The notes beneath the pieces are model-generated. The model saw only the letters and a program-made list of their open reading frames with translations, was not told the DNA's origin and made no database searches. Of a stretch of DNA of 64,000 bases, positions 40,959 through 49,901 are shown piece by piece. Location: the NCBI RefSeq assembly GCF_934561735.1, contig NZ_CAKTGT010000001.1, forward strand, positions 248,001 to 312,000, read 5' to 3'. Each line of letters opens with the position of its first letter. The stretch's first letter is position 1. The position numbers were made by a program, and so were the translations under genes. This stretch comes from an uncultured Eubacterium sp. (lineage in GTDB: Bacteria > Bacillota > Clostridia > Oscillospirales > Acutalibacteraceae).

Positions 40959-41984
40959 TTAGTCGATTTCGCAGATCCAGCCTTCAGGGGCTTCGATTTC
41001 GCCCATCTGGATGCCTGTGAGTGTTTCGTAAAGTTTCTTGGTGTAAGGACCCATTTCTTCCATACCCGATGGGAAGCAGATTTCTTCATCGTGGTTAACA
41101 ATTTTGCCAACCGGTGAGATAACGGCTGCTGTGCCGCAAAGGCCGCATTCTGCAAAGTCCTTGAGTTCGTCGTAGTAAACTTCTCTGTGTTCAACAGGCA
41201 TATTGAGATAGTGTTCTGCAACATACATGAGTGAACGGCGAGTGATTGACGGAAGAATTGAGTTTGACTTTGGAGTTACAAGCTTGCCGTCTTTTGTGAC
41301 AAAGATGAAGTTTGCACCGCCTGTTTCCTCAACCTTTGTACGAGTCTTAGGGTCAAGGTACATATTTTCATCAAATCCGCAATTATGAGCGTCAACAATG
41401 TTGTGGAGCGACATAGCATAGTTAAGACCTGCTTTGATGTCGCCTGTACCGTGAGGTGCGGCTCTGTCAACATCGGAAACTCTGATTGTGATTGGCTTTG
41501 CACCGCCCTTGAAGTAAGGGCCTACAGGTGTAGCAAAAATTCTGAATTGGAACTCGTTAGCCGGTTTTACACCGATGATTGAATCGTAGCCGAATACGAA
41601 CGGACGAAGATAAAGTGTTGCGCCCGAGCCGAACGGAGGAACATATGCCTCGTTTGCCTTAACTACCTTTTTAACCGCATCAATAAATTTTTCTTCAGGT
41701 ACTTCAGGAATTTCAAGTCTGCGGCAAGATTCCGCAAGTCTTTTAGCGTTCATATCAGGACGGAAGCAAACTGTTCTGCCGTCTTTTGTTGTGTATGCCT
41801 TTAAGCCCTCAAATACTGTTTGAGCATATTGAAGCACACAGGCACACTCGCTCATGGTGATGTTAGCGTCTTTTGTGAGAGCACCGTCATCCCACTTGCC
41901 GTCTTTGTACCACGAAACATATCTTTCGTCTGTCGGAATATAACCGAAGCCGAGGCTTGACCAGTCAATATCCTTTTTTTCCAT
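40959..41984 (-). CDS. ilvE: Branched-chain amino acid aminotransferase
   Basis: A 341-residue fold-type IV PLP aminotransferase that makes Leu, Ile and Val from their 2-oxo acids. The PLP lysine is in GTGDIKAGLNYAMS; EETGGANFIFV and the late-position SILPSITRRSLMYVAEHYL match the family. GGGAG is properly spaced for the ATG at 41984 rather than 41993. Its promoter is TTTACA (42047-42052), a 16-bp spacer and TATAAT (42025-42030). No T-box was seen upstream. Confidence 0.94.
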   Translation of the reverse strand: MEKKDIDWSSLGFGYIPTDERYVSWYKDGKWDDGALTKDANITMSECACVLQYAQTVFEGLKAYTTKDGRTVCFRPDMNAKRLAESCRRLEIPEVPEEKFIDAVKKVVKANEAYVPPFGSGATLYLRPFVFGYDSIIGVKPANEFQFRIFATPVGPYFKGGAKPITIRVSDVDRAAPHGTGDIKAGLNYAMSLHNIVDAHNCGFDENMYLDPKTRTKVEETGGANFIFVTKDGKLVTPKSNSILPSITRRSLMYVAEHYLNMPVEHREVYYDELKDFAECGLCGTAAVISPVGKIVNHDEEICFPSGMEEMGPYTKKLYETLTGIQMGEIEAPEGWICEID

Positions 41985-42024
41985 TTGAAACATCTCCCTT
42001 GTTTGTTATATACTGTATAAATTC

Positions 42025-42052
42025 ATTATAGCACTTTGAATAATTTTGTAAA
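42025..42052 (-). promoter_or_regulatory. ilvE promoter
   Basis: Minus strand: TTTACA (42047-42052), 16-bp spacer, TATAAT (42025-42030). Confidence 0.7.
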
Positions 42053-42059
42053 GAGTAAA

Positions 42060-43109
42060 TTATTCTGCCGAACAAGTTATTTTGCCGTTATGATTTGATG
42101 ATACAAATCCTATGTACGACTTACCCTTGTTGACCGAAAGAGTGTTGCCCACTGCGTCTTTAAGCACAAGTTTGCCGTCTGAAACCTCCCAAGTAATATC
42201 CGTTGCCGTGCCGTTTGAAATATATTTGCCGCTGCCTGATGTCCACTTGTAGTTGAGGTAAGTTGTGGTTGAGCCTTTGTACGGCACTGTTATGTAGGTT
42301 GATTCGGCTTTCAAGATGATAAGGTTTTGGAATTTAACCTTTTTCTCCCAATCGTTTGTGCTGTACTTGCCGTCCTCTGCGTTGTAGGTGAATTTTCTTG
42401 TGTCGGTTCTGTCAGAGAACTTTACGCCGACAGAAGTTGCACCGTCTGCACCGGCAGGAGCAACGGTTGAATTAAAGCTAAATTGTGAAAATGAACTGTC
42501 TTTAAGTTCGGTTCTGTATCCCTTTTTCTCGATTGCTTTTTTTATCTTTTTGCCGTTGAGAACGCCTCTGTGCTCGCTTGATACCTTTCTTGTTGTGTCA
42601 CGGCTGAAAAGCTCGCCGCCGGACATACCGTCAATGTCGTTGACTTTTTCTTTTTTGATGGTTTCATATCCGCCGGTGTAATTTTTTGTGCTGTGGCTTC
42701 CGCCCCAATGGATGAAAATTGCGTCAAAAAACTTGCTGAATTTTACATAGCTCGGTCTTGCCGAACGGAGCGGACCGACTTTTTCGGGTACATCGTTTGT
42801 GTCGGCATAGAGCCAAAGCATACGGCTGATACCGCCCTCAACTTCGCCCTCACAGATGATGTCCGGTGAAGTGATGCCCCATTGCGGTCTTGCCGGACGG
42901 AGATTTTCTACAACTATTGCAACAGGTCTTTTGCCGACTGCCGATTCGGAAAAGCCTTCTTCGCCTGTGAGCGGATTGAGCACCGGTGCCTTTGTTGTGG
43001 TTTCGGTTGTAGGCTGTGCGGTTGTCGGTTCTTCATCTTGTTTTGCTGAGCAACCAAACAGTGCAACCACCATTAAAACAGATAATAAAATTGCTGTGAT
43101 TTTCTTCAT
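42060..43109 (-). CDS. YerB-like lipoprotein (DUF3048)
   Basis: A 349-residue lipoprotein: lipobox LFGCS at Cys20, a Thr-rich linker, then a DUF3048 (YerB-like) domain. It shows RPVAIVVENLRPARPQWGI, EGGISRMLWLY, VGPLRSARPSYV and FIHWGGS, typical of the family. Members are exported in spore-formers and clostridia; their function is not settled, and cell-wall or lipid-linked roles have been suggested. It is transcribed alone; the ATG at 43109 has a weak GGGAG-like site. Confidence 0.85.
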   Translation of the reverse strand: MKKITAILLSVLMVVALFGCSAKQDEEPTTAQPTTETTTKAPVLNPLTGEEGFSESAVGKRPVAIVVENLRPARPQWGITSPDIICEGEVEGGISRMLWLYADTNDVPEKVGPLRSARPSYVKFSKFFDAIFIHWGGSHSTKNYTGGYETIKKEKVNDIDGMSGGELFSRDTTRKVSSEHRGVLNGKKIKKAIEKKGYRTELKDSSFSQFSFNSTVAPAGADGATSVGVKFSDRTDTRKFTYNAEDGKYSTNDWEKKVKFQNLIILKAESTYITVPYKGSTTTYLNYKWTSGSGKYISNGTATDITWEVSDGKLVLKDAVGNTLSVNKGKSYIGFVSSNHNGKITCSAE

Positions 43110-43236
43110 TTTTACATATCTCCCAAAAGTTAATATACAATAATTTTACCACTTGGGATATATAAATTCAATCGTTAATAGGTAGAAATTCACAGCAAAA
43201 TTTTGTACAGATTGAAAGGTATCAAAATCGGATTGC

Positions 43237-44427
43237 TTAATTGTTTGACTCCTCTGCCATTGTTTGCGCAAAAACGGCATATCCCTTTTGCGGATTGCCC
43301 ACAATAACATGGGTGAGGGCACCTACCAATTTGCCGTTTTGAATAATCGGAGAGCCTGACATTCCCTGAACAATTCCGCCCGTTTTGTCAATCAAATCCT
43401 TGTCCGTCACCTTGACTATCATATTTTTTTCACGGTTATTTTCGTTAAATCCTATGTGGGTTATCTCAATTTCGTATTCCTTGGGTTGTCCTTTTTCTAC
43501 GGTTGAAATTAAGGTAGCCTTGCCTTTTTTTACCTCTTGAATTGCGGCAACGGGGTATTCCTTTGCACATTCCGACACTTCGGCATATGCGCCGTAAATT
43601 CCGCAATCCGTGTTTGTGAGCAGTTTGCCGAGTGTTTGATTTGTAAAGTCACATTCAAGTGATCCGGTTGTGCCTCTTGTGCTTTTTTCGATTTTTGACA
43701 CGGTGGCTTTAACCGCTTCGCCGTCAAGCATCGGCATAATTTCCTTTGTGTCAATATCATTGATTTGGTGACCGAGAGCCGCAAAAATTCCGCTTTGTTT
43801 GTTGTAAAATGTGATTGTGCCTATCCCTGCGGTGGAATCCCTCACCCACATTCCCGCCTTGTAGCAACCCTCTCGCTCGCAGTAAACGGGAGTGACGGTG
43901 TAATCTCTGTATCGCTCGCCTCGCTTGATTTTCACTTCAAAGCTGCCGCCGTTGTTTGCACCCAAAATTGACTGAACTTGGTCCGAAGTGTACACATTTT
44001 CGCCGTCTATGGCAACAATAATGTCGCCGACTTCTATTCCTGCCGAACCTGACGGACTCTTTTTGCCCGAATCGGTTTGAACCTCCTGAATTCCCACAAC
44101 AATTACGCCGTCCGTGTACAACTTTATGCCGAAAACTTCACCGCTTACCATAACCTTTTGTTCGGCTTTTTCGGTAACGGTAACTTCTTTTACCGGGATT
44201 ATTCCAAACAGTTTTAGGTTTTCTCTTCGTGGTGTGGCTGTTTGCCTGTCAACGGCAAGGCTTGTGCTTTTTCCGGTATAGGTAAACACCTTTGCAAGTG
44301 GCTCGCTGTTGCCGTCGTAGGTTACAACACCGCTCGGAAGTGCGGCATTGCCCCAAATAATAACGCCGAAAATCACAACGCAAATAAAAAATAAAATAAC
44401 ATCAAAAATTCTGATTGCCTTTTTCAA
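43237..44427 (-). CDS. spoIVB: SpoIVB peptidase (sporulation S55 serine protease)
   Basis: A 396-residue membrane-anchored protease. An N-terminal helix (~8-30) is followed by a PDZ domain (~105-185, with SPSGSAGIEVGDIIVAIDGE) and the S55 peptidase domain: His in FAALGHQIND and Ser in QGMSGSPIIQNGK. In the mother cell-forespore dialogue, SpoIVB starts pro-sigma-K processing by cleaving SpoIVFA, so it marks a spore-forming lineage. The SD GAGGTG overlaps the GTG at 44436 but fits the TTG at 44427, so TTG was chosen; both are possible. Confidence 0.9.
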   Translation of the reverse strand: MKKAIRIFDVILFFICVVIFGVIIWGNAALPSGVVTYDGNSEPLAKVFTYTGKSTSLAVDRQTATPRRENLKLFGIIPVKEVTVTEKAEQKVMVSGEVFGIKLYTDGVIVVGIQEVQTDSGKKSPSGSAGIEVGDIIVAIDGENVYTSDQVQSILGANNGGSFEVKIKRGERYRDYTVTPVYCEREGCYKAGMWVRDSTAGIGTITFYNKQSGIFAALGHQINDIDTKEIMPMLDGEAVKATVSKIEKSTRGTTGSLECDFTNQTLGKLLTNTDCGIYGAYAEVSECAKEYPVAAIQEVKKGKATLISTVEKGQPKEYEIEITHIGFNENNREKNMIVKVTDKDLIDKTGGIVQGMSGSPIIQNGKLVGALTHVIVGNPQKGYAVFAQTMAEESNN

Positions 44428-44541
44428 ATTTAACACCTCGTTATAGTTTTGCCGAGGTAAGCAAAATTCATACTTGCAACCATATATTATATGTGCTAAA
44501 ATATTTTGTGTATAAATCTGACAGAAAGGTATTTTTTAATT

Positions 44542-45288
44542 ATGAGCGGACATAATAAATGGAGCACCATTAAAAGAAAAAAGGGTGCAAACGATGCTGC
44601 AAGAGCAAAAGTATTTACTAAGATAGGAAGAGAGCTTGCCGTTGCAGTTAAAAACGGCGGTGCAGACCCAAACAATAATGCAAAGCTTCGTGATGTTATC
44701 GCAAAGGCAAAACAAAACAATGTGCCAAACGACAATATCGACAGAATGCTCAAGAAAGCCGCAGGCGACGCCGACACCACAAATTACGAAGAAATCGTAT
44801 ACGAGGGCTACGGTCCGTCAGGTGTTGCGGTTGTTGTTGAGGCACTTACAGACAACAGAAACAGAACTGCCGGCGAAGTAAGACATTACTTTGACAAGGC
44901 AGGCGGAAATATGGGCAACCCGGGTTCGGTTACATTTATGTTTGAAAAGCTCGGCGTTATCATCATCGAGAAAGAGGACACAGATGAGGATCAACTTATG
45001 GAGGACGCACTTGAAGCAGGTGCTTCCGACTTTCTTACCGATGAAGAGGATATTTTTGAAATCCGCACAGAGCCAAACGATGTCGGCGTAATTCGTGACG
45101 AACTTGAAGCAAAGGGCTACACGATTATTTCAAGCGAAGCCGCATATGTTCCAAGCACTTATACCCGTCTTGAAAGCCAGGATGATATGAAGAAGATGGC
45201 AAAGATGATTGAAATGTTTGAAGAAAACGACGATGTTCAAAACATCTACCACAACTGGGAAAACGAAGACGAATACGAAGAAGATTAA
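44542..45288 (+). CDS. yebC: YebC/PmpR-family protein
   Basis: A 248-residue protein starting MSGHNKWSTIKRKKGAND, the family hallmark, with NVPNDNIDRMLKKAAG, GYGPSGVAVVVEALTDNRNR and GGNMGNPGSVTFMF. YebC-family proteins act as transcription factors or, in the YebC2 branch, help ribosomes through proline stretches. Length is standard. AGAAAGG lies ~12 bases before the ATG at 44542; twelve upstream codons are excluded. It is divergent from spoIVB and ends at the hairpin 45301-45332. Confidence 0.95.
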   Translation: MSGHNKWSTIKRKKGANDAARAKVFTKIGRELAVAVKNGGADPNNNAKLRDVIAKAKQNNVPNDNIDRMLKKAAGDADTTNYEEIVYEGYGPSGVAVVVEALTDNRNRTAGEVRHYFDKAGGNMGNPGSVTFMFEKLGVIIIEKEDTDEDQLMEDALEAGASDFLTDEEDIFEIRTEPNDVGVIRDELEAKGYTIISSEAAYVPSTYTRLESQDDMKKMAKMIEMFEENDDVQNIYHNWENEDEYEED

Positions 45289-45300
45289 TAAACAAATTAC

Positions 45301-45335
45301 TAAAGCTCCTCTTATTTATAAGGGGAGCTTTAGCA
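45301..45335 (+). terminator. Terminator of yebC
   Basis: TAAAGCTCC-T-CTT pairs with AAG-G-GGAGCTTTA around ATTTAT; only a short T tract follows. Confidence 0.65.
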
Positions 45336-45354
45336 CTTTATGTGCGACTTTAAC

Positions 45355-45416
45355 ATCGTAGGGGAAGATATTATCTTCCCGTATTTCTGCAGGCGAACGC
45401 AGTTCGCCCCTACGAT
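45355..45416. repeat. Nested palindromic intergenic repeat (GCGAAC family, copy 2)
   Basis: The outer arms ATCGTAGGGG/CCCCTACGAT (45355-45364 and 45407-45416) enclose two hairpins: GGGAAGAT/ATCTTCCC (45362-45380) and GGCGAAC-GCA-GTTCGCC (45392-45408). The second hairpin recurs at 36485-36502, 51576-51592 and 63818-63834. Confidence 0.75.
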
Positions 45417-45447
45417 TTATAATTTACAAACGGTATTCCGTTGTATC

Positions 45448-46185
45448 TCACCCAAACACAACATCCAAAATCATCATCACGCAAAAGCCGATGGCAAATG
45501 AGAATGTTGAAAGATTGTTGTGCGTGCCGAGGCTTGCTTCGGGTATCAGTTCGTCAACCACCACAAACAGCATTGCACCTGCCGCAAAAGCCAAAAGATA
45601 TGGCATTGCAGGCGAAATTATGCCAAATATCAAAAGGGTCAGCACCGCAAAAATCGGTTCGACAGCACCGCTCAAAGTTCCAATCAAAAAGGCTTTCCCT
45701 TTGCTTTTTCCCTGTGCAAGTTCAGGCAGGCTGACTATTGCACCTTCGGGGAAGTTTTGAATTGCTATGCCGATTGACAAAGCCATTGCGTCTGCCAAGG
45801 TTACATTGCAGTCGGGCGAGAGCATACCGGCAAAAACTATGCCTACCGCCATGCCCTCGGGTATGTTGTGCACGGTTACGGCAAGGACTAATTTTGCCGC
45901 TTTTGTAAGTTTCAGTTTTGGCAAAATCACATCCACAATTGGCAGAAGTCCCACACCGAGCAACAGGCCTACCGTTGCCGGAAAAAACGACAGTTTGCCC
46001 AAGTTTTCGCTTTGTTCTATTGACGGAATGAGTAGCGACCATACCGATGCCGCCACCATAACTCCTGCCGAAAAGCCGAGAAGCGGTTTTTCAAGCGAGG
46101 GTTTTATTTTTTGTTTAAAAAACAGCACGCACCCGGCACCGAGTGTTGTGCCTATAAATGGAATAAGTATTCCGATAAATGTCAT
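45448..46185 (-). CDS. ZIP-family divalent metal transporter
   Basis: A 245-residue, eight-helix ZIP (ZupT-like) transporter. Helix IV carries HNIPEGMAVG and helix V carries QNFPEGAIVS, the metal-binding pair of the family; other helices follow the GTTLGAGCV and DVILPKL pattern. It would import Zn2+ or a similar ion across the plasma membrane. CGGTGAT precedes the ATG. It is monocistronic and lies between palindrome-rich intergenic regions. Confidence 0.9.
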   Translation of the reverse strand: MTFIGILIPFIGTTLGAGCVLFFKQKIKPSLEKPLLGFSAGVMVAASVWSLLIPSIEQSENLGKLSFFPATVGLLLGVGLLPIVDVILPKLKLTKAAKLVLAVTVHNIPEGMAVGIVFAGMLSPDCNVTLADAMALSIGIAIQNFPEGAIVSLPELAQGKSKGKAFLIGTLSGAVEPIFAVLTLLIFGIISPAMPYLLAFAAGAMLFVVVDELIPEASLGTHNNLSTFSFAIGFCVMMILDVVFG

Positions 46186-46623
46186 AGTATCACCGTTTTA
46201 TACTATGATATTTTTTACTTTTTGGTACAAAAGAGCCGTTCTTAATGAACGGCTCAGCGTGTCGAAAAAGTGTTTTCGACACGCTGTAGGCTGTTGAGAA
46301 AGGTTCTGAATTTCGTTTTCTTGCGAAGGAAGATGTACGATGGTACCTCGACTGAGCAAAAAACGAAAAACGCCAAAAGTGCCGCAAACTCGATGTTTGC
46401 GGCACTTTTCTTTAAATAGTATTATTAAATTAATATTATTCCGGGATAGGCAAGCCGGTCTCACCTGCCGGTTCGGTCGGTGCTTCTGCATTAAAATGCA
46501 GAGGTCTCCACAGGAGACCCGCACCCCCTACTTAATGTGTGTTAATATAATTTTGGCGTGCTTCAGGGGCTTTATCGACAGTCTGAGCCGCTCATAATTT
46601 GAACGGCTTTTACTGTAAATGCT
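46186..46623. repeat. Hairpin-rich intergenic region with two-hairpin repeat, copy 1
   Basis: No gene is supported. Consecutive perfect hairpins are GAGCCGTTC/GAACGGCTC (46231-46253), CAGCGTGTCGAAAA/TTTTCGACACGCTG (46255-46286), TTCGTTTTCTTGC with GCAAAAAACGAA (46312-46324 and 46356-46367), and AAAAGTGCCGCAAAC-TCGAT-GTTTGCGGCACTTTT (46375-46410). The last two, with the AAGGAAGATGTAC spacer, reappear with changed but still complementary arms at 51738-51932. Further short palindromes flank 46440-46600. Confidence 0.75.
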
Positions 46624-47484
46624 TTATAATTTTTGCGTAGTTTTGTGCTTTTTGTCCGTGTACACATCCGGCTGCCATTGTTCGGCAAGCCAATAAGGAT
46701 TGTGCTTGTCATTTTTGTCGTACCACACCTGAGGATAATGCACTTTTTTGTTTTTGGTAACATCGGTGTAAGGCTTAACCTTGCCGTCAACCTCAACGCA
46801 TAAAATAACAAATTTAAAGTTCGGCATAAAGTCGGTGTCAACATTTATGCTTAAAAATCTGTCTGTGTATGACATATCATATTCCGTATGGAAAAGAGAA
46901 CGGGAATAGATTCTGTCCTCGTAGTTGTTGAAGCTGTCCTCGGTGAGGTCGCCGAAAGTGTAGTACGGAAAAACATATCCGTTGTCATCGGCTTTGTTTG
47001 TGTTGGTGTAGTAAGCGGCTATAACCTGATATGTTGTGCTCTTGCCGTAAATATCGGTAAGAGTTACTTTTTGTTTTGAGTTTTTGTACTTGTCGACGGA
47101 TGAATACAGTGCTTCAATATCGGCTGATTCTTTTTCAACCCCTATTGATTTAATTTGCTTTTCATCATCGATTTTTGAGCCCTCGTCAAAGTGATTGCCG
47201 CTTTGCAAGGTGTCGTCTGTTACAAAAACTTTTTTGCCGCTGTCGGCAAAATCAAGCCTTGCGGAAACATATTTGTTTTGACCGTATGCGTCGCAAAATT
47301 CTTCGGCAATATGGCGAGGATATTTTACTCCGTACTTTTTTTCATAAGGCTTTAAATATGCCGTGGATGCCGCGTTGATAATTGCAATAACGATTATAAC
47401 AACCAAAACCGCCGCAATGCAAACAACGGGAATTTTATTTTTTTTGATTATTTCTGTAAATGATTTATTGTTATCTTTTTTCAT
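46624..47484 (-). CDS. Pseudo-sortase: membrane-anchored sortase-B-like protein lacking catalytic residues
   Basis: A 286-residue protein with an N-terminal membrane helix (~19-38) and an extracellular sortase-B-like domain (~60-232). The match runs through ARLDFADSGKKVFVTDD, SGNHFDEGS, TTYQVIAAYYTN, FNNYEDRIYSRSLF and DRFLSINVDTDF-NFKFVILC. The three catalytic positions are all changed: GHN is GVE (Val116), the TLSTC cysteine is Val215 in LSINVD, and the late Arg is Lys224. It therefore cannot be a normal transpeptidase. A ~55-residue Lys/Tyr-rich tail follows. Its ATG shares one base with the thiI stop (TAATG), so it is translationally coupled to thiI. Confidence 0.72.
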   Translation of the reverse strand: MKKDNNKSFTEIIKKNKIPVVCIAAVLVVIIVIAIINAASTAYLKPYEKKYGVKYPRHIAEEFCDAYGQNKYVSARLDFADSGKKVFVTDDTLQSGNHFDEGSKIDDEKQIKSIGVEKESADIEALYSSVDKYKNSKQKVTLTDIYGKSTTYQVIAAYYTNTNKADDNGYVFPYYTFGDLTEDSFNNYEDRIYSRSLFHTEYDMSYTDRFLSINVDTDFMPNFKFVILCVEVDGKVKPYTDVTKNKKVHYPQVWYDKNDKHNPYWLAEQWQPDVYTDKKHKTTQKL

Positions 47485-48653
47485 TATTTAATCACTGTCT
47501 TTCTTGCGCCCTGAACTGCTCTGTTTATTAGATTTTCACTGTCAAGTGCCTTTTCGGCTTCAAGGATTTCTTCAATATGCGGTCTTGTTTTAGGATGTTT
47601 CGGAGTAAACACCGTGCAACAGTCCTCGTACGGCAAAATTGATGTTTGGAAGGTATCGATTTCTCTTGAAATACGCACGATTTCATCTTTGTCCATACCG
47701 ATACAAGGTCTGAAAACAGGGAGTTCGGTTGCAACATCGGTGCATCCGAGTGCGTAAATTGTTTGGCTTGCAACCTGACCCACGCTTTCACCCGTGATGA
47801 GTGCGGAACAATTTTGATGCTTTGCAATGATTTCCGCAATTTTCATCATATATCTTCTCATAATGATGGTGAAGTAAACTTCAGGGCACTTGTCCCTGAT
47901 AGCTTCCTGAAGCTCGGTAAACGGCACAACATATGTTGCTATAGGTCCGCTGTACTGTGCAACCTTGTGGAGCAAATCCATAACTTTTTGCTCGGCAAGT
48001 TCCGTTGTGTAAGGAGGAGATGCAAAGTGAACGGAGATAAGCTCAATTCCACGCTTTGCCATCATATATGCCGCAACAGGGGAGTCTATGCCGCCGCTGA
48101 TGAGCACGGCACCCCGTCCGCTTGTGCTGACAGGCATACCGCCCGCACCCTTGATGTTGTTGCCTCTGATGAACGCATAGGTATCTCTGATTTCAACCGT
48201 AACGGTAAGCTCCGGATTGTGAACATCAACCTTTAAATCGTGATAGTTTGAAAGGATGTGACCGCCGAGTTCTCTGCAAATTTCAGGTGATTTGAGCGGA
48301 AACTTTTTGTCGCTCCTTTTTGCCTCAACCTTAAAGGTTTCAACCTCTTCAAGTCGCTCGCCGAGATATTCAATAGTTTTTTCCTTGATGTCGTCCATAT
48401 CCTTTTCGGCAACAAGTGCTCTTGAAAGTGCCGCAATGCCAAAAACTTTTTTGAGCCTCTCAACCGCATCGTCAAGGTCGATGTCGTCGTCCTTAGGCTC
48501 AACCATAATCGTTGATTGGCTTTTTTTAAAGGTGAACTCGCCGATTTCGGCAAGTGCTTTTTTCATATTTTTGATGAGAATATCCTCAAAAGTGTTCCTG
48601 TTAAGACCTTTGAGAACAAGTTCTCCGTTTTTGATAAGTATAATTTCTCTCAT
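47484..48653 (-). CDS. thiI: tRNA 4-thiouridine synthase ThiI (no rhodanese domain)
   Basis: A 389-residue ThiI with NFLD and THUMP domains (~1-165) and PP-loop SGGIDS (186-191). It activates uridine-8 of tRNA for thiolation and can supply sulfur for thiamin thiazole. The rhodanese extension of the E. coli protein is missing, as usual in Firmicutes, where a cysteine desulfurase such as the upstream iscS delivers sulfur directly. The ATG at 48653 follows AGGA; nineteen upstream codons are excluded. It is coupled to the pseudo-sortase gene and lies 114 bp after iscS. Confidence 0.93.
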   Translation of the reverse strand: MREIILIKNGELVLKGLNRNTFEDILIKNMKKALAEIGEFTFKKSQSTIMVEPKDDDIDLDDAVERLKKVFGIAALSRALVAEKDMDDIKEKTIEYLGERLEEVETFKVEAKRSDKKFPLKSPEICRELGGHILSNYHDLKVDVHNPELTVTVEIRDTYAFIRGNNIKGAGGMPVSTSGRGAVLISGGIDSPVAAYMMAKRGIELISVHFASPPYTTELAEQKVMDLLHKVAQYSGPIATYVVPFTELQEAIRDKCPEVYFTIIMRRYMMKIAEIIAKHQNCSALITGESVGQVASQTIYALGCTDVATELPVFRPCIGMDKDEIVRISREIDTFQTSILPYEDCCTVFTPKHPKTRPHIEEILEAEKALDSENLINRAVQGARKTVIK

Positions 48654-48767
48654 TTTTTGTTCCTGTTGTGTTGAAAGTTTGTAGTTAGGGTTAATCCCCT
48701 CAGTCTGCATATAAGATGCAGACTGCTCCCCTTACAAGTAAGGGGCGCCTTGGTAGGTTTGTTTGAT
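48654..48767. repeat. Hairpin repeat between iscS and thiI
   Basis: AGTCTGCAT/ATGCAGACT (48702-48724) is directly followed by CTCCCCTT/AAGGGG (48726-48745). The CTCCCCTT/AAGGGGAG motif also occurs at 40918-40938. No T tract suitable for full termination is present on the minus strand. Confidence 0.55.
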
Positions 48768-49901
48768 TTATAGTGGGTATTTTTCCACGGTTTCTCTGAC
48801 AGCCGCAACAAGTTCGTCAACATCTGCCTTTGTGTTCATTCGGCTGAAGCTGATACGGATTGATTTTTCAATCACTTTGTCGCCGAGTTTCATTGCCGTG
48901 AGTACATGGCTTTTTTTGCCCTTGGCACAAGCCGAACCGTTGCTTACATAAACTTCGTATTGGCTTGAAAGGTGCTGAACTATTGTTTGGCTTGTCATAA
49001 AACTCGGAATGTACACATTAAGAATGTAGTCCGATGACTCGGCAGAGTTGTTGATTTTTACTCCGTCGATTTTTTGAAGTTCCTCTCTTGTATAGAGGTT
49101 AAGTTCGTGAATGATTTTTGTCTGCTCTTTCAGGTCGGGGAACAGCGAAACCGCCTCGCCGAAGCCTGCAATCAAAGGTGAAGCCTCCGTGCCCGGTCTG
49201 ATTTTGTGCTCCTGCTCGCCGCCGTAGGTTCTCGGTACAATTCGTGTGCCTTTTTTGATATAAAGTGCACCCGTGCCCTTTGGACCGTGTACCTTGTGTG
49301 CCGTGATTGTCACCAAGTCCGCACCCAATTTGCTCGGCCTGATTTCGTACTTGCCGTATGCCTGCACGCAGTCAATGTGAACAAGTGCCGGTGCTTTTGC
49401 TTTTTTTACAGCCTTTTGTATACATTTAACAGGCAAAATCGAGCCAACTTCGTTGTTCACATACATCATTGAAACAAGGATTGTGTCGCTGTTTACGGCT
49501 TCAAAAATTTGTTCTTCCGTGATGTTGCCGTTGCTGTTCGGCTCAAGCCTGATAACCTCAAAGCCTTGTTTTTCAAGTTCCGCCACGGATTCAAGCACGC
49601 TTTCGTGCTCGATTGCCGTTGTTACAATTCGGTTGCCTTTGCGTTTATTAGCCGCCGCTGTGCCGAAAATTGCAAGATTGTTTGCCTCCGTGCCGCCCGA
49701 GGTAAAAAATACTTCTTCACTCTCGCACGACAGGGATTTTGCAATTATTTCCCTTGCTCTGCGAACTTCTGCATTTGCATTCAACCCCTCTTTGTGAAAA
49801 GATGACGGATTGCCGAAGTTTTCGGTAAGCATTTGATATACTTTTTTTGCAACAGCCTCCTCCGGCTTTGTGGTTGCACTGTTGTCTAAATAAGCACTCA
49901 T
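48768..49901 (-). CDS. iscS: Cysteine desulfurase IscS/NifS-like
   Basis: A 377-residue fold-type I PLP enzyme. It shows MSAYLDNSATTKP at the start, TSGGTEANNLAI, IEHESVL, the PLP lysine in TITAHKVHGPKG and the active-site Cys in SNGSACAKG. It removes sulfur from cysteine as a persulfide for ThiI and iron-sulfur cluster assembly. It is coupled to the upstream HAD-Nudix gene (TAATG, 1-bp overlap) and sits just before thiI, a standard sulfur-relay pair. Confidence 0.93.
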   Translation of the reverse strand: MSAYLDNSATTKPEEAVAKKVYQMLTENFGNPSSFHKEGLNANAEVRRAREIIAKSLSCESEEVFFTSGGTEANNLAIFGTAAANKRKGNRIVTTAIEHESVLESVAELEKQGFEVIRLEPNSNGNITEEQIFEAVNSDTILVSMMYVNNEVGSILPVKCIQKAVKKAKAPALVHIDCVQAYGKYEIRPSKLGADLVTITAHKVHGPKGTGALYIKKGTRIVPRTYGGEQEHKIRPGTEASPLIAGFGEAVSLFPDLKEQTKIIHELNLYTREELQKIDGVKINNSAESSDYILNVYIPSFMTSQTIVQHLSSQYEVYVSNGSACAKGKKSHVLTAMKLGDKVIEKSIRISFSRMNTKADVDELVAAVRETVEKYPL

